A DNA stretch of 64,000 nucleotides, from positions 24,841-88,840 of the forward strand of contig JABXHY010000051.1 in assembly GCA_013373375.1 (NCBI GenBank). Direction: 5' to 3'. Position numbers and translations under genes: made by a program. This stretch comes from Gammaproteobacteria bacterium (GTDB lineage: Bacteria; Pseudomonadota; Gammaproteobacteria; Enterobacterales; Kangiellaceae). Under the pieces are notes generated by a model. The model ran no database searches and had not been told where the DNA came from. It saw only the letters and a list, made by a program, of their open reading frames with translations. Positions within the stretch are counted from its first letter, which is position 1, and each line of letters opens with the position of its first letter. Positions 28,795 to 36,586 of this stretch are shown piece by piece.

Positions 28795-29973
28795 TTAGTA
28801 CCAAATCGAAAAGAAAAGCCTGGTAACCGTCGCATCAAACGCATACAGAGGCTCCTGCCCAACTGCGTATTCACCTGGATTTGTATCGTGAACTAATACA
28901 TTGCGGAAGTTATCAAATTCGAAACTAAAAAAGTCCATATTAAGGGTAACGCCGAATTTCTTAAAGATACCCGGTGAGTTAAATTCTTTCTCATAAGAAA
29001 CTCCGAAGCCGTAAGAAATATTTGAAAAGGCACTCATTTCTTTATCTCGGGCTACGAATTGTGTGTTTTGCGAAGGATCGGTCGGATCAATTAAATCTCG
29101 ATAAAAATCCGCTTCCGTCTGTGAGTAGCTCCTAAATTTACCCTCAAATATCCAATGGTCACCGTAAGGATGAATATAAGCCAATTCATAGTTACTCGAC
29201 TCGATTCCCCATGTCCCACCAAACTTTCGCGCTTCAAATTTAATTGAAGCGCGATAAGGTAAATAATACATCGTCCGAATCGCAACCGCAGTGGTAGTTC
29301 GAGTCTCCGGGTATACTTCGGTTTGATATCGAAAACCTAGACCTGTGCTTGGGTCTAAAATTCGAACCACTCGATAAGGATTATTGAGGTATCCTTCATC
29401 GGTCACAGTATTAACGCCGATGCTTGCTATCCAGTTTTTAGTTAATACCTGGGTCCAGTCGACTTTAAAGTTATGCCGATTAATATGCTCTTCAAAATTT
29501 AAGTCGCCACGCTTTCCAACAGTATCCCACCCTTTTGCGTAACCTATATTCAAACTTGACAGGTCACCAAAAAAATCTTGAGAGACTCCCAGGTAAGCAG
29601 TATTCGCTTCGTAGTCATTTTCTGTGCTGTTAGTAAATGAAGTGCTGACGGTCGTTTTCTGCGTCAAATAATCCAACCCTAAAGTATATTCATTACGTTT
29701 TTCGATATAAGGGCTGGCATTAGCAAGTACATCAATGGAAGCTGCTGAAACATTATCAATGTAATAATTAGCTGAGACAGAAAACTTTTCTGCAACAGCT
29801 TTTCTAACTAAAACTGAAGGTCCATCAATTACCATGCCGCCGCCTTCATAGCGATGGTAAAGCGCTTCGGTTCTATCTTCCGGTAACACCGCGGATTGAA
29901 CCGAAGTAACCATTAAAAGAAATAAAACTGCGGTAACTGGGTTTGAAGGTCTTAGCATCTTACTTATTTTCAT
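28795..29973 (-). CDS. DUF3570 outer-membrane beta-barrel protein
   Basis: This 392-residue protein has an N-terminal signal peptide ending near VQSA, then LPEDRTEALYHRYEGGGMVI, the typical opening of DUF3570 proteins. The rest is strand-rich with alternating aromatic residues and ends in LFFSIWY, a C-terminal aromatic consistent with outer-membrane barrel insertion. The ATG at 29973 lies 4 bases after the DUF4266 stop; a longer frame up to 30075 only overlaps that gene and lacks a signal peptide. DUF3570 and DUF4266 genes commonly occur as a pair. Role unknown; last gene of the leftward six-gene operon. Confidence 0.88.
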   Translation of the reverse strand: MKISKMLRPSNPVTAVLFLLMVTSVQSAVLPEDRTEALYHRYEGGGMVIDGPSVLVRKAVAEKFSVSANYYIDNVSAASIDVLANASPYIEKRNEYTLGLDYLTQKTTVSTSFTNSTENDYEANTAYLGVSQDFFGDLSSLNIGYAKGWDTVGKRGDLNFEEHINRHNFKVDWTQVLTKNWIASIGVNTVTDEGYLNNPYRVVRILDPSTGLGFRYQTEVYPETRTTTAVAIRTMYYLPYRASIKFEARKFGGTWGIESSNYELAYIHPYGDHWIFEGKFRSYSQTEADFYRDLIDPTDPSQNTQFVARDKEMSAFSNISYGFGVSYEKEFNSPGIFKKFGVTLNMDFFSFEFDNFRNVLVHDTNPGEYAVGQEPLYAFDATVTRLFFSIWY

Positions 29974-29977
29974 TTTT

Positions 29978-30190
29978 TTAATTACAACCGCAACCACCGC
30001 CGCCGCCGCCTTCTGCACCACGAGCGCCCTCTCGAGCCTGATAAACATGGTGCATATATGTAGACGATGCAGCATCGCGACTAAACGCCATGATAGGGTC
30101 AGCTAAATTATCCCTCTCATATGGCTTAACCCAAGGCTCAAGTTGGCATCCTGACAACAAAAGTGTAAAAACGATAAAAGTAAACTTCAT
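29978..30190 (-). CDS. DUF4266 lipoprotein with Gly6-CGC C-terminal tail
   Basis: This 70-residue lipoprotein has lipobox LLSGC (Cys15), followed by a short conserved region (VKPYERDNLADPIM) and a C-terminal run of six glycines and CGCN (Cys67, Cys69). The region before it (SSTYMHHVYQAREGARGAEGG) carries two His. This is the DUF4266 family. The flexible Gly run and a CxC end suggest metal binding or thiol chemistry, or a modified tail; this is inference. It lies 23 bases downstream of the TlpA-like thioredoxin gene, a candidate reductant of the tail, and 4 bases upstream of DUF3570. Confidence 0.86.
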   Translation of the reverse strand: MKFTFIVFTLLLSGCQLEPWVKPYERDNLADPIMAFSRDAASSTYMHHVYQAREGARGAEGGGGGGCGCN

Positions 30191-30213
30191 ACCGGCAGCT
30201 CTAAAATTTTATA

Positions 30214-30705
30214 TTATTCACGCATTAACTTTTTCATTAACCGCTTATATTCATTTTCATCACCTGGCTTATAACCACGATGTAAAAATCTCATATTCCC
30301 TTCACGGTCAACCAGAACAGTACTTGGCATAGCGTCAATATCGTACATCTTACTGACTTTGTTAGTATTATCATAAAGGATAGGAAAAGAAACAGGGACT
30401 TCTTTTAAGTAGCCTGCCGCTTTCGACGAATCTTCTTCCACATTGACACCTAGCAATACAAATCCAAGTTTGTTGTACTTTTTGTAAAAGTCATCGAGCA
30501 AAGGCATTTCTTGACGACATGGGCCACACCAGCTCGCCCAGAAGTTAATCATCACAACATTGCCGCGTAGCTCGGAAAGTTTTACGTTTTCTCCGGACAT
30601 ACTTTTCAAAGTGAAGTCAGGTGCAGGCTCTTTTACTTCTTTAGCTAACGAGCTCAAACTAAAAACTAAAACTGTAACAGTCAATATGGATTTTAAAAGT
30701 CTCAT
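30214..30705 (-). CDS. TlpA family periplasmic thioredoxin-like protein
   Basis: This 163-residue protein has a signal peptide (hydrophobic ILTVTVLVFSLSSLA) and a single thioredoxin fold. The active site WCGPC lies at residues 59-63 and the cis-proline at residue 127 (AMPST). It belongs to the TlpA/ResA/AhpC-TSA group that reduces disulfides in the periplasm, often apocytochrome c or copper-site cysteines. The neighbours encode CxxCH heme proteins and a CxC-tailed lipoprotein, either of which could be its substrate. It is fourth in the leftward operon, 12 bases after the barrel gene. Confidence 0.93.
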   Translation of the reverse strand: MRLLKSILTVTVLVFSLSSLAKEVKEPAPDFTLKSMSGENVKLSELRGNVVMINFWASWCGPCRQEMPLLDDFYKKYNKLGFVLLGVNVEEDSSKAAGYLKEVPVSFPILYDNTNKVSKMYDIDAMPSTVLVDREGNMRFLHRGYKPGDENEYKRLMKKLMRE

Positions 30706-30717
30706 AGGGTTACCTTT

Positions 30718-31359
30718 TTAAAAGAAAAATGAAAATGAAAAACTGAATTCTAAATTATGTGTCGCTTTAACCTCTCCGACAGGATACTCACTATTGAAAC
30801 GATGATCTCGCGTATCGACAGAAAATGAGAACCAGTCGTTAATAAGTGCTCTATAACCAGCGCCATAAGTCAGTGTAAACTCAGTGTTATCAAGAAAAGA
30901 TGTGTTTCCTGCACCTGCTACTATATAAAATGCAGTGTTCACAGCCACATCTTCGCTCCAGAATCCTTCGCCCGGCAATATATTCCAGCCGAGGTTTATA
31001 TCGTAAAACTTAAAATCTCTGTCAGTTGAGATTAATACGTTACCTGGGAAAAGCTGTTCTGCACTTGATAATCCTGCTTTCGCATTTCCAGTCGATAACT
31101 GTAAGAAAAAGTCTTCGTTAATAAAATAATTAAATCTAACCCCATAAACTTCGGCAGCACCAAAGTCTTCGATACCAAGGGTGCCAAAAAACACCCCGAC
31201 TTCGAAATCTTCATCATCAATTAGCGCTTCGTCAATTTGCTGCTGTTCAAGCTTTGGATCATAAATTTTATCCGGCGTTGTTTCTGCCGCGATGCTTATT
31301 TTAGCCAGAAGAGTTAAACTGGCTAAAACTAAAAAAATACGCTGAATCCTAATGTCCAT
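30718..31359 (-). CDS. Outer-membrane beta-barrel domain protein
   Basis: This 213-residue exported protein has a signal peptide (LVLASLTLLAKISIAA), an acidic linker (EQQQIDEALIDDEDFEVG), and an eight-strand-type barrel region with alternating aromatics, ending in FSFSFSFFF. It resembles the small outer-membrane beta-barrel family that often occurs as adjacent paralogues in myxobacteria and gammaproteobacteria. The ATG lies 31 bases inside the 3' end of the upstream SH3-barrel gene, on the same strand; no later ATG would keep the signal peptide. Function unknown. Confidence 0.82.
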   Translation of the reverse strand: MDIRIQRIFLVLASLTLLAKISIAAETTPDKIYDPKLEQQQIDEALIDDEDFEVGVFFGTLGIEDFGAAEVYGVRFNYFINEDFFLQLSTGNAKAGLSSAEQLFPGNVLISTDRDFKFYDINLGWNILPGEGFWSEDVAVNTAFYIVAGAGNTSFLDNTEFTLTYGAGYRALINDWFSFSVDTRDHRFNSEYPVGEVKATHNLEFSFSFSFFF

Positions 31360-32222
31360 TCTTCAATTTCTTCGTTGGTTTCTTGAGTAGTTAACACTGC
31401 ATAGTGGCGATATTCTGCTCGCAGTAAAAACCGCTGAGTTATATAAGTTTTGATCCCTGTTGTCACAAAAACAACTTCATCTTGTCGATCCACTTCTTGA
31501 ACTAATGCGGCGCTCGGATTGACTTTTACTATTCCAGTACCCACACCGAAGTAAGGAGCAACTGTCCACTCTGGCCAGGGCGTATTGGTAATTGCGCCTG
31601 TTATTTGTCTTACTTCTGAGAAGTCACCAATCCCCTGCCCGTACACAAATTCAGCAGAAAGATTTTGTGTTAGCTGCCACGCAAATGAACCTGCTAACAC
31701 ATTCGCACCTTCAAAGTCTCCTGTGCGAAATCCAATTTCCCAAGTACGATCTAGATAATCATTTTCACTGAAGCTTGAAAACTCTACCAAGGTACCATCA
31801 GGGTTTTTCATTTTTATCATATCGCTTAATTCAACCCAACCGACTTTTCCTTTATGGGTTGTCACGAAAAACCAGTTCACTTTCCGTCGAATAATCCACA
31901 AGCTCTGATCTTGCTCTGCAATATGGTAAATGGGATAGCCTCGACCGGCTCCTGTTTGCAAATTTACGAAAGGTTCGCCTACTACAACTCGTTGGAGCTC
32001 ATTTAAATTTAGCAGATCCCCCTCGTTTGTTTTAATTTGTGCCGGAAAATTTTTAATATCGTTTTCATCGATATCTTTTTCAATATTCGATACCGCAATA
32101 ATCTTGTCGCTTTCTCCTTCCTCTGCAGCGAGCAGAGTGCTCGAAGAGCAGAACAAAAAAAAGTACAGGAATATTTTAAAACTCAATATGCCGTCCTTGG
32201 TCGGTCGTAGACTCAATAGCAT
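31329..32222 (-). CDS. SH3-domain outer-membrane beta-barrel protein
   Basis: This 297-residue protein has a signal peptide (KIFLYFFLFCSSSTLLAA), an acidic stretch, a bacterial SH3-like domain at about residues 85-140 (VNLQTGAGRGYPIYHIAE, then WFFVTTHKGKVGWVE), and a C-terminal barrel domain ending in LGFSVFF. The SH3 part may bind peptidoglycan or a partner. The barrel is distantly like that of the next gene, so the two are probably paralogues of one family. It follows the HzsA-like gene by 17 bases and has a GGAA ribosome binding site. Confidence 0.85.
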   Translation of the reverse strand: MLLSLRPTKDGILSFKIFLYFFLFCSSSTLLAAEEGESDKIIAVSNIEKDIDENDIKNFPAQIKTNEGDLLNLNELQRVVVGEPFVNLQTGAGRGYPIYHIAEQDQSLWIIRRKVNWFFVTTHKGKVGWVELSDMIKMKNPDGTLVEFSSFSENDYLDRTWEIGFRTGDFEGANVLAGSFAWQLTQNLSAEFVYGQGIGDFSEVRQITGAITNTPWPEWTVAPYFGVGTGIVKVNPSAALVQEVDRQDEVVFVTTGIKTYITQRFLLRAEYRHYAVLTTQETNEEIEEWTLGFSVFF

Positions 32223-32239
32223 TAATTCAATTCCAAATT

Positions 32240-35131
32240 TTAATTTTCGGGTGCTAAAAAGGGATTATTGAAGTATTGACCGCCAATATCAAGCCACTCA
32301 GCTATTAATCTGAGCTCTGCATCGGTTAATCGTCCATCATGAGTGCCGCCACGGAATAATTGAAAAAACTCAGAACTCGCGTTCGCGCCCGCCGTATTTA
32401 AAATCGGAGTTACCGGAATTGGCTGAGTTAATTGATTTGGCTCAGGCACTGGTAAAGCAATTGGCAATGGAATTGGATTACCGTTTTGATCGAGTATCAG
32501 GTTTCCGTCAGCATCCGTTTCGAACAAAGGATTGCCCTGTGCATCTGTCTGATAAATAGGCGTGCCGTCGGTATCTGTCATCTCAGTAGGTAATCCTGTT
32601 ATTGGATCAGGCTCAGTCACAAAAAGGCCGTCATCATCTAGGAAAAAGATAACCAAACCATTAGCATCAATTGTCTGATAGATAAATTGTCCATTAATCA
32701 CTATCGGCTCTTGCTGTTCGACAACCGCTCCGTCCACAACTTCAACCGCATTATCATTGAAAAATAGTTCACGATAGCTTCGATAATGGAGCGGTTCATC
32801 AGGTGAGGCTAAATCGGTAAGCTCAAGCTGACCTGCAGGCGCCTGCACAACATTATTAACGGTATCGAAAAGACTGTGGCATGATGTACAGGTGTTATCG
32901 GCAATTTGATTACCCATCGCATCAAAAACAGGTCTGTCTAAATTAAAAATCGGTTGTATGTGCTCTTCAAAATTAATGGTAATGCGACATCCTGCATACC
33001 AGGAAACCTGGCAAGCACTCGAAATGGGTGGAGTTGTGGTTAAGTCAGCGTAAAGTAAATTGATATCACTAGCTGGCGTTGCAACAGTATCGTCTGTCCA
33101 AATATCAGTGAAAGTCACATCAAGAGATGGTTCAGGAATGCCGTTTTGGCGAGTGTAGGCCTCTGCCATTGTTTCGCCGTCATCTGCAAATAAAGTAGGA
33201 TTACTGTTAGGGAAAGTGGTGTTACCAATTGAACCTAAATAAGCGGAGTCAGGATCTGCATCCGCTCTTCCGTGCGCCACTTCACTTTGTCGGGTATGAC
33301 ATCCGTTGCAAGTTTTCACCTCACCTAGCTGTAACTGCAACCAGTTTTGATGTCTTCCAGAAATGCGCTGACCGTTCTCGTCCAGAACACTAATAGCGAA
33401 AGGAACGTTTGCAGGAACTTTCACAACTACCGAACCATCTGGCTCAATCGGCACATAGCCCAGTATTTCTCTCATTAACTGCTGTCGGCTGCGACCAAAT
33501 GCAGAGTTATCAAAGTCGTATGTATCTTCATCCGGAATCGAGACGCCTTTAACCACTCTCAAAAACCTTGCTGGGCGTGTTTCGGGAGGCGTCATAACCG
33601 GATCGGCCATAGTCCGAATCCCAAATTCTGTCGTATCTACGCCATCAAAGTCATACACTGATCGAATGTTTAAAACGCCAACATTATCGGTAACCAAATC
33701 TTGGTCTAAATCGATTCCGGGAATGCCATCGGGGATAAATTGAAGTCCAATTAAGCGACGTTGAAAAATCACAGGATCCGTGAGCCAGGTACCAGGCTGG
33801 GCTATCGCCACTGGCGACTGAGTATTGTTGTTTCTGTTCCAAATCCAAACACTATAACTGGGCCTTGCATTCAATAACTCTCCATCAAGGTATCGTTGCA
33901 AGTATTCGTCTATGCAGGGATATAGCGTTTCTTCCATCGTATCAGGATCAACTTCGCGTAATTGGCACGGTGACCAGCTCATTAGAACTCGACTGTCTCC
34001 AGTATCATCCCAAAGAGGGGAAACACTGTGATACAAGCCACTGGGTGATGGAGTATCGTCGGTATTGACGATATCTGCAGCGATCGAGCGTTGTCCCTCT
34101 CCAGCCGTACCATCGAGCATTGCATCAGCTTCTATAAAGTCCAGATGATTGATGACCACAGGGTCGCCACCGTAACTCAAGCTTTGCTCAGGTTTACTCA
34201 GTACTAACAAATCGCCATTTGGCATTGCTCGAGGTCGTGTGAAGTAGGCTTGCGCTCCACCATTCCCTGTTCTTTGGCTGTGGTAGCCATAAAGTCGTTG
34301 TAAATTTTGTCCGTCTGGATGAACCGTATACAGAGAAACTGCATTAGCGGCGCCCATTTTGTCCCAACGCAGAAAAGCAATGCGCCCATCAATTAATAAT
34401 GTAGGGTACATATCATGGCTGTGATTGAAAGTTATTTGTTTTAAATTGCTGCCATCTTCTTCCATGGTATGCAACACAAAAGCATGCACATCTAAATCTT
34501 CTTCAAGTCCTGAAAACTGTGGCTTTCCCTCATCGAGCAAAATCGCTTTCGCTTTACGTTGACGAGAAGAAGAAAAAACTATCCGCCCATCAGGTAAATA
34601 ACTTGGCATGACATCATGGCCATCTTCCGCAACTATGTTAGAGGTGATTACTCGTGTTAACTCATCCGTTTCCAACTCGTATTGCCAGATATTCCACTTT
34701 GGCTGATCAAGCTCATCGGCATTCGGAATCTCAGGTGCGCGCATGGCAAACACCAGTTTGGTTCCATCCGGCGAAATAGATAAATCCTTTACATCGTAAA
34801 GCGGTACGGTATCGGGATCGTTTGGATCGATAAATGCGCGACTACTGATATCTCGAGTTGCAGCACTCGGTAAGGCTCTATCTTTTAATAGCAAAACCGC
34901 GCCTGGATTGAACGCATCTGGCTCGTTGACATTTTCCATCACTGGATTGCCATCTTCGTCTGTGGGTGCCGGACGCTGAATATACGCAAGAGCGTAATCT
35001 GAAACGGTCGGATCAGGTTGTTGTGAACTGTCGGCTATCGGGTCGTCGCTCGAACATGCCGTTAATACACCAAAAGCTACCGTCCATAGTCCAACGCTAA
35101 TAAAACATCTAATTTTGCTATTTTTAATCAT
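32240..35131 (-). CDS. HzsA-like diheme lipoprotein (PD40/beta-propeller plus cytochrome c region)
   Basis: This 963-residue lipoprotein (lipobox LTAC, Cys26) is the largest product in the window. The N-terminal half carries WD40/PD40-type propeller repeats (LSISPDGTKLVFAM, YLPDGRIVFSSSRQR, LLIDGRIAFLRWD). The middle (about 500-610) resembles the hydrazine synthase alpha-subunit family (RFLRVVKGVSIPDE, LGYVPIEPDGSVVVKVPA). Two heme c motifs follow: CNGCH (608-612) and CTSCH (748-752). An acidic repeat of the type DxxGNP (about 815-890) precedes the C-terminal domain. Outer-membrane or periplasmic redox function is likely; hydrazine synthesis is not implied. First gene of the leftward operon. 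Confidence 0.85.
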   Translation of the reverse strand: MIKNSKIRCFISVGLWTVAFGVLTACSSDDPIADSSQQPDPTVSDYALAYIQRPAPTDEDGNPVMENVNEPDAFNPGAVLLLKDRALPSAATRDISSRAFIDPNDPDTVPLYDVKDLSISPDGTKLVFAMRAPEIPNADELDQPKWNIWQYELETDELTRVITSNIVAEDGHDVMPSYLPDGRIVFSSSRQRKAKAILLDEGKPQFSGLEEDLDVHAFVLHTMEEDGSNLKQITFNHSHDMYPTLLIDGRIAFLRWDKMGAANAVSLYTVHPDGQNLQRLYGYHSQRTGNGGAQAYFTRPRAMPNGDLLVLSKPEQSLSYGGDPVVINHLDFIEADAMLDGTAGEGQRSIAADIVNTDDTPSPSGLYHSVSPLWDDTGDSRVLMSWSPCQLREVDPDTMEETLYPCIDEYLQRYLDGELLNARPSYSVWIWNRNNNTQSPVAIAQPGTWLTDPVIFQRRLIGLQFIPDGIPGIDLDQDLVTDNVGVLNIRSVYDFDGVDTTEFGIRTMADPVMTPPETRPARFLRVVKGVSIPDEDTYDFDNSAFGRSRQQLMREILGYVPIEPDGSVVVKVPANVPFAISVLDENGQRISGRHQNWLQLQLGEVKTCNGCHTRQSEVAHGRADADPDSAYLGSIGNTTFPNSNPTLFADDGETMAEAYTRQNGIPEPSLDVTFTDIWTDDTVATPASDINLLYADLTTTPPISSACQVSWYAGCRITINFEEHIQPIFNLDRPVFDAMGNQIADNTCTSCHSLFDTVNNVVQAPAGQLELTDLASPDEPLHYRSYRELFFNDNAVEVVDGAVVEQQEPIVINGQFIYQTIDANGLVIFFLDDDGLFVTEPDPITGLPTEMTDTDGTPIYQTDAQGNPLFETDADGNLILDQNGNPIPLPIALPVPEPNQLTQPIPVTPILNTAGANASSEFFQLFRGGTHDGRLTDAELRLIAEWLDIGGQYFNNPFLAPEN

Positions 35132-35326
35132 AAAAATTCCAACATGGTCGCACCTGAAGGCGCTAACACACTAATATTAGCTGGGATTGAGACATTATGA
35201 ACCACCTTGTTTTTTATTCTGTGGTGAAATTCACGAAACTGATCAAGATGAGATACTACAATCTGTACAGTCTTAAATTATTGTTCACTTTAAAAGGGTA
35301 ACAATAAATCGTTCAGAGGAAGAGTT
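35132..35326. promoter_or_regulatory. Divergent promoter region of the two redox operons
   Basis: These 195 bases separate the starts of the HzsA-like gene and the rightward monoheme gene, and must hold both promoters. A short palindrome GTGAAATTCAC lies at 35224-35234. AGAGGAAGAG at the right end is the ribosome binding site of the rightward gene. Joint control of both operons is inferred from the arrangement. Confidence 0.5.
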
Positions 35327-36571
35327 ATGCAACATTCCAACCGCCGTTCTAAAGAGCAACACAATACTCGATGGCGACAGGGCCTTTGTTTATTTTTAGC
35401 AGGAGCGCTAAGTACATCAATAATGGCAGGTCCGAGAGAGCAAGCTAAAAGGATCCACGACCGAATCGCCGGTACCCACCCAAGCGAAACTGTTTTAGAA
35501 GAAATGACTCAGCTTATTCAGGCGGCCAATCCGCAAGGGGCTGCTCAGTTAGCTATGGATAATGATGCTTTTTACAACGTCACTTTAAAAAACATGATTA
35601 CGCCGTGGACCAATGAAGCTCAAACCGTTTTCGCACCACTGAACGATTACACAGCAACAGTCATAGGGCTTGTTCGAGATGAAGCTGATTTCCGCACCAT
35701 TTTATTTGATGATGTGATCTACACAGCAGATGCCGCGGCAGGTGCGCCAGCCTACAGCAACACTAATAATAACCATTACGAATACTTAGAAGATAACAAC
35801 ATTAGTTTAAAAGACATGCTCGTAAGAAGAGCGCAGTCGAATGTTACGGGTCTTCCCTCTTCTGCTACATCGGGCGTTATAACGACTCGAGCGGCAGCAA
35901 AAGCCTTTTTCATTGCGGGAACTAACAGAGCGATGTTCCGCTTTACTTTAATCAACCACATGTGTGGTGACCTTGAAGTGTTCAAAGATACCTCTCGTGT
36001 GCCTGACAAAATACGTCAAGATGTGAGCCGAAGCCCTGGTGGTGACAGCCGAATATTCTTAAACTCTTGTGTCGGTTGTCATTCCGGTATGGACGCATTA
36101 GCTCAAGCTTGGGCTTACTACGACTACGATTACGATCCCGACGGCGATCCAGAAGGCGAAAATGGTCAGATAGTTTACAACGGAGAGGGAGCCACAGATC
36201 CGGTGACCAACACCCGCGTTCAAGCTAAGTATTTTAATAATAATCAGACTTTCCCTTACGGTTTTGTCACCACGAACGATAACTGGACAAACTACTGGCG
36301 CGAAGGCCAGAACAAGCTGACAGGTTGGGACCAAACCCTTCCTGGAAGTGGCACTGGCGCAAAATCGATGGGTCAAGAACTTGCTTATTCGCAGCGTTTT
36401 GCACAATGTCAGGTCAAGAAAGTTTTCAAAACGGTTTGTTTACGTGATCCCGGCGACACAGCGGACAGAAATCAAATTACGACCATGGTCAATAACTTCA
36501 CTTCAGCGGCAAGCGGCTACAACCTAAAAGACGTGTTTGCAGACAGTGCTGTTTATTGTATGGGTAACTAG
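35327..36571 (+). CDS. Secreted monoheme cytochrome c-type protein
   Basis: This 414-residue exported protein has an Arg-rich N-terminus and a hydrophobic signal segment (LCLFLAGALSTSIMA). One heme c motif, CVGCH, lies at residues 248-252, preceded by an Asp/Arg-rich block (GGDSRIFLNS). A tyrosine- and Asp-rich loop (YYDYDYDPDGDPEG, about 264-277) may bind calcium. The block GTNRAMFRFTLINHMCGDLE (about 198-217) somewhat resembles domains near heme in planctomycete DUF1588-type proteins, but I would not assign the family. Strong ribosome binding site; first of three rightward genes, 15 bases before the LamG gene. Confidence 0.8.
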   Translation: MQHSNRRSKEQHNTRWRQGLCLFLAGALSTSIMAGPREQAKRIHDRIAGTHPSETVLEEMTQLIQAANPQGAAQLAMDNDAFYNVTLKNMITPWTNEAQTVFAPLNDYTATVIGLVRDEADFRTILFDDVIYTADAAAGAPAYSNTNNNHYEYLEDNNISLKDMLVRRAQSNVTGLPSSATSGVITTRAAAKAFFIAGTNRAMFRFTLINHMCGDLEVFKDTSRVPDKIRQDVSRSPGGDSRIFLNSCVGCHSGMDALAQAWAYYDYDYDPDGDPEGENGQIVYNGEGATDPVTNTRVQAKYFNNNQTFPYGFVTTNDNWTNYWREGQNKLTGWDQTLPGSGTGAKSMGQELAYSQRFAQCQVKKVFKTVCLRDPGDTADRNQITTMVNNFTSAASGYNLKDVFADSAVYCMGN

Positions 36572-36586
36572 GCGGAGTATACGGAG

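Noticed and set aside
29976..30075. Upstream extension of the DUF3570 frame
   Set aside because: It overlaps the DUF4266 gene in another frame and lacks a signal peptide; the start at 29973 gives one.
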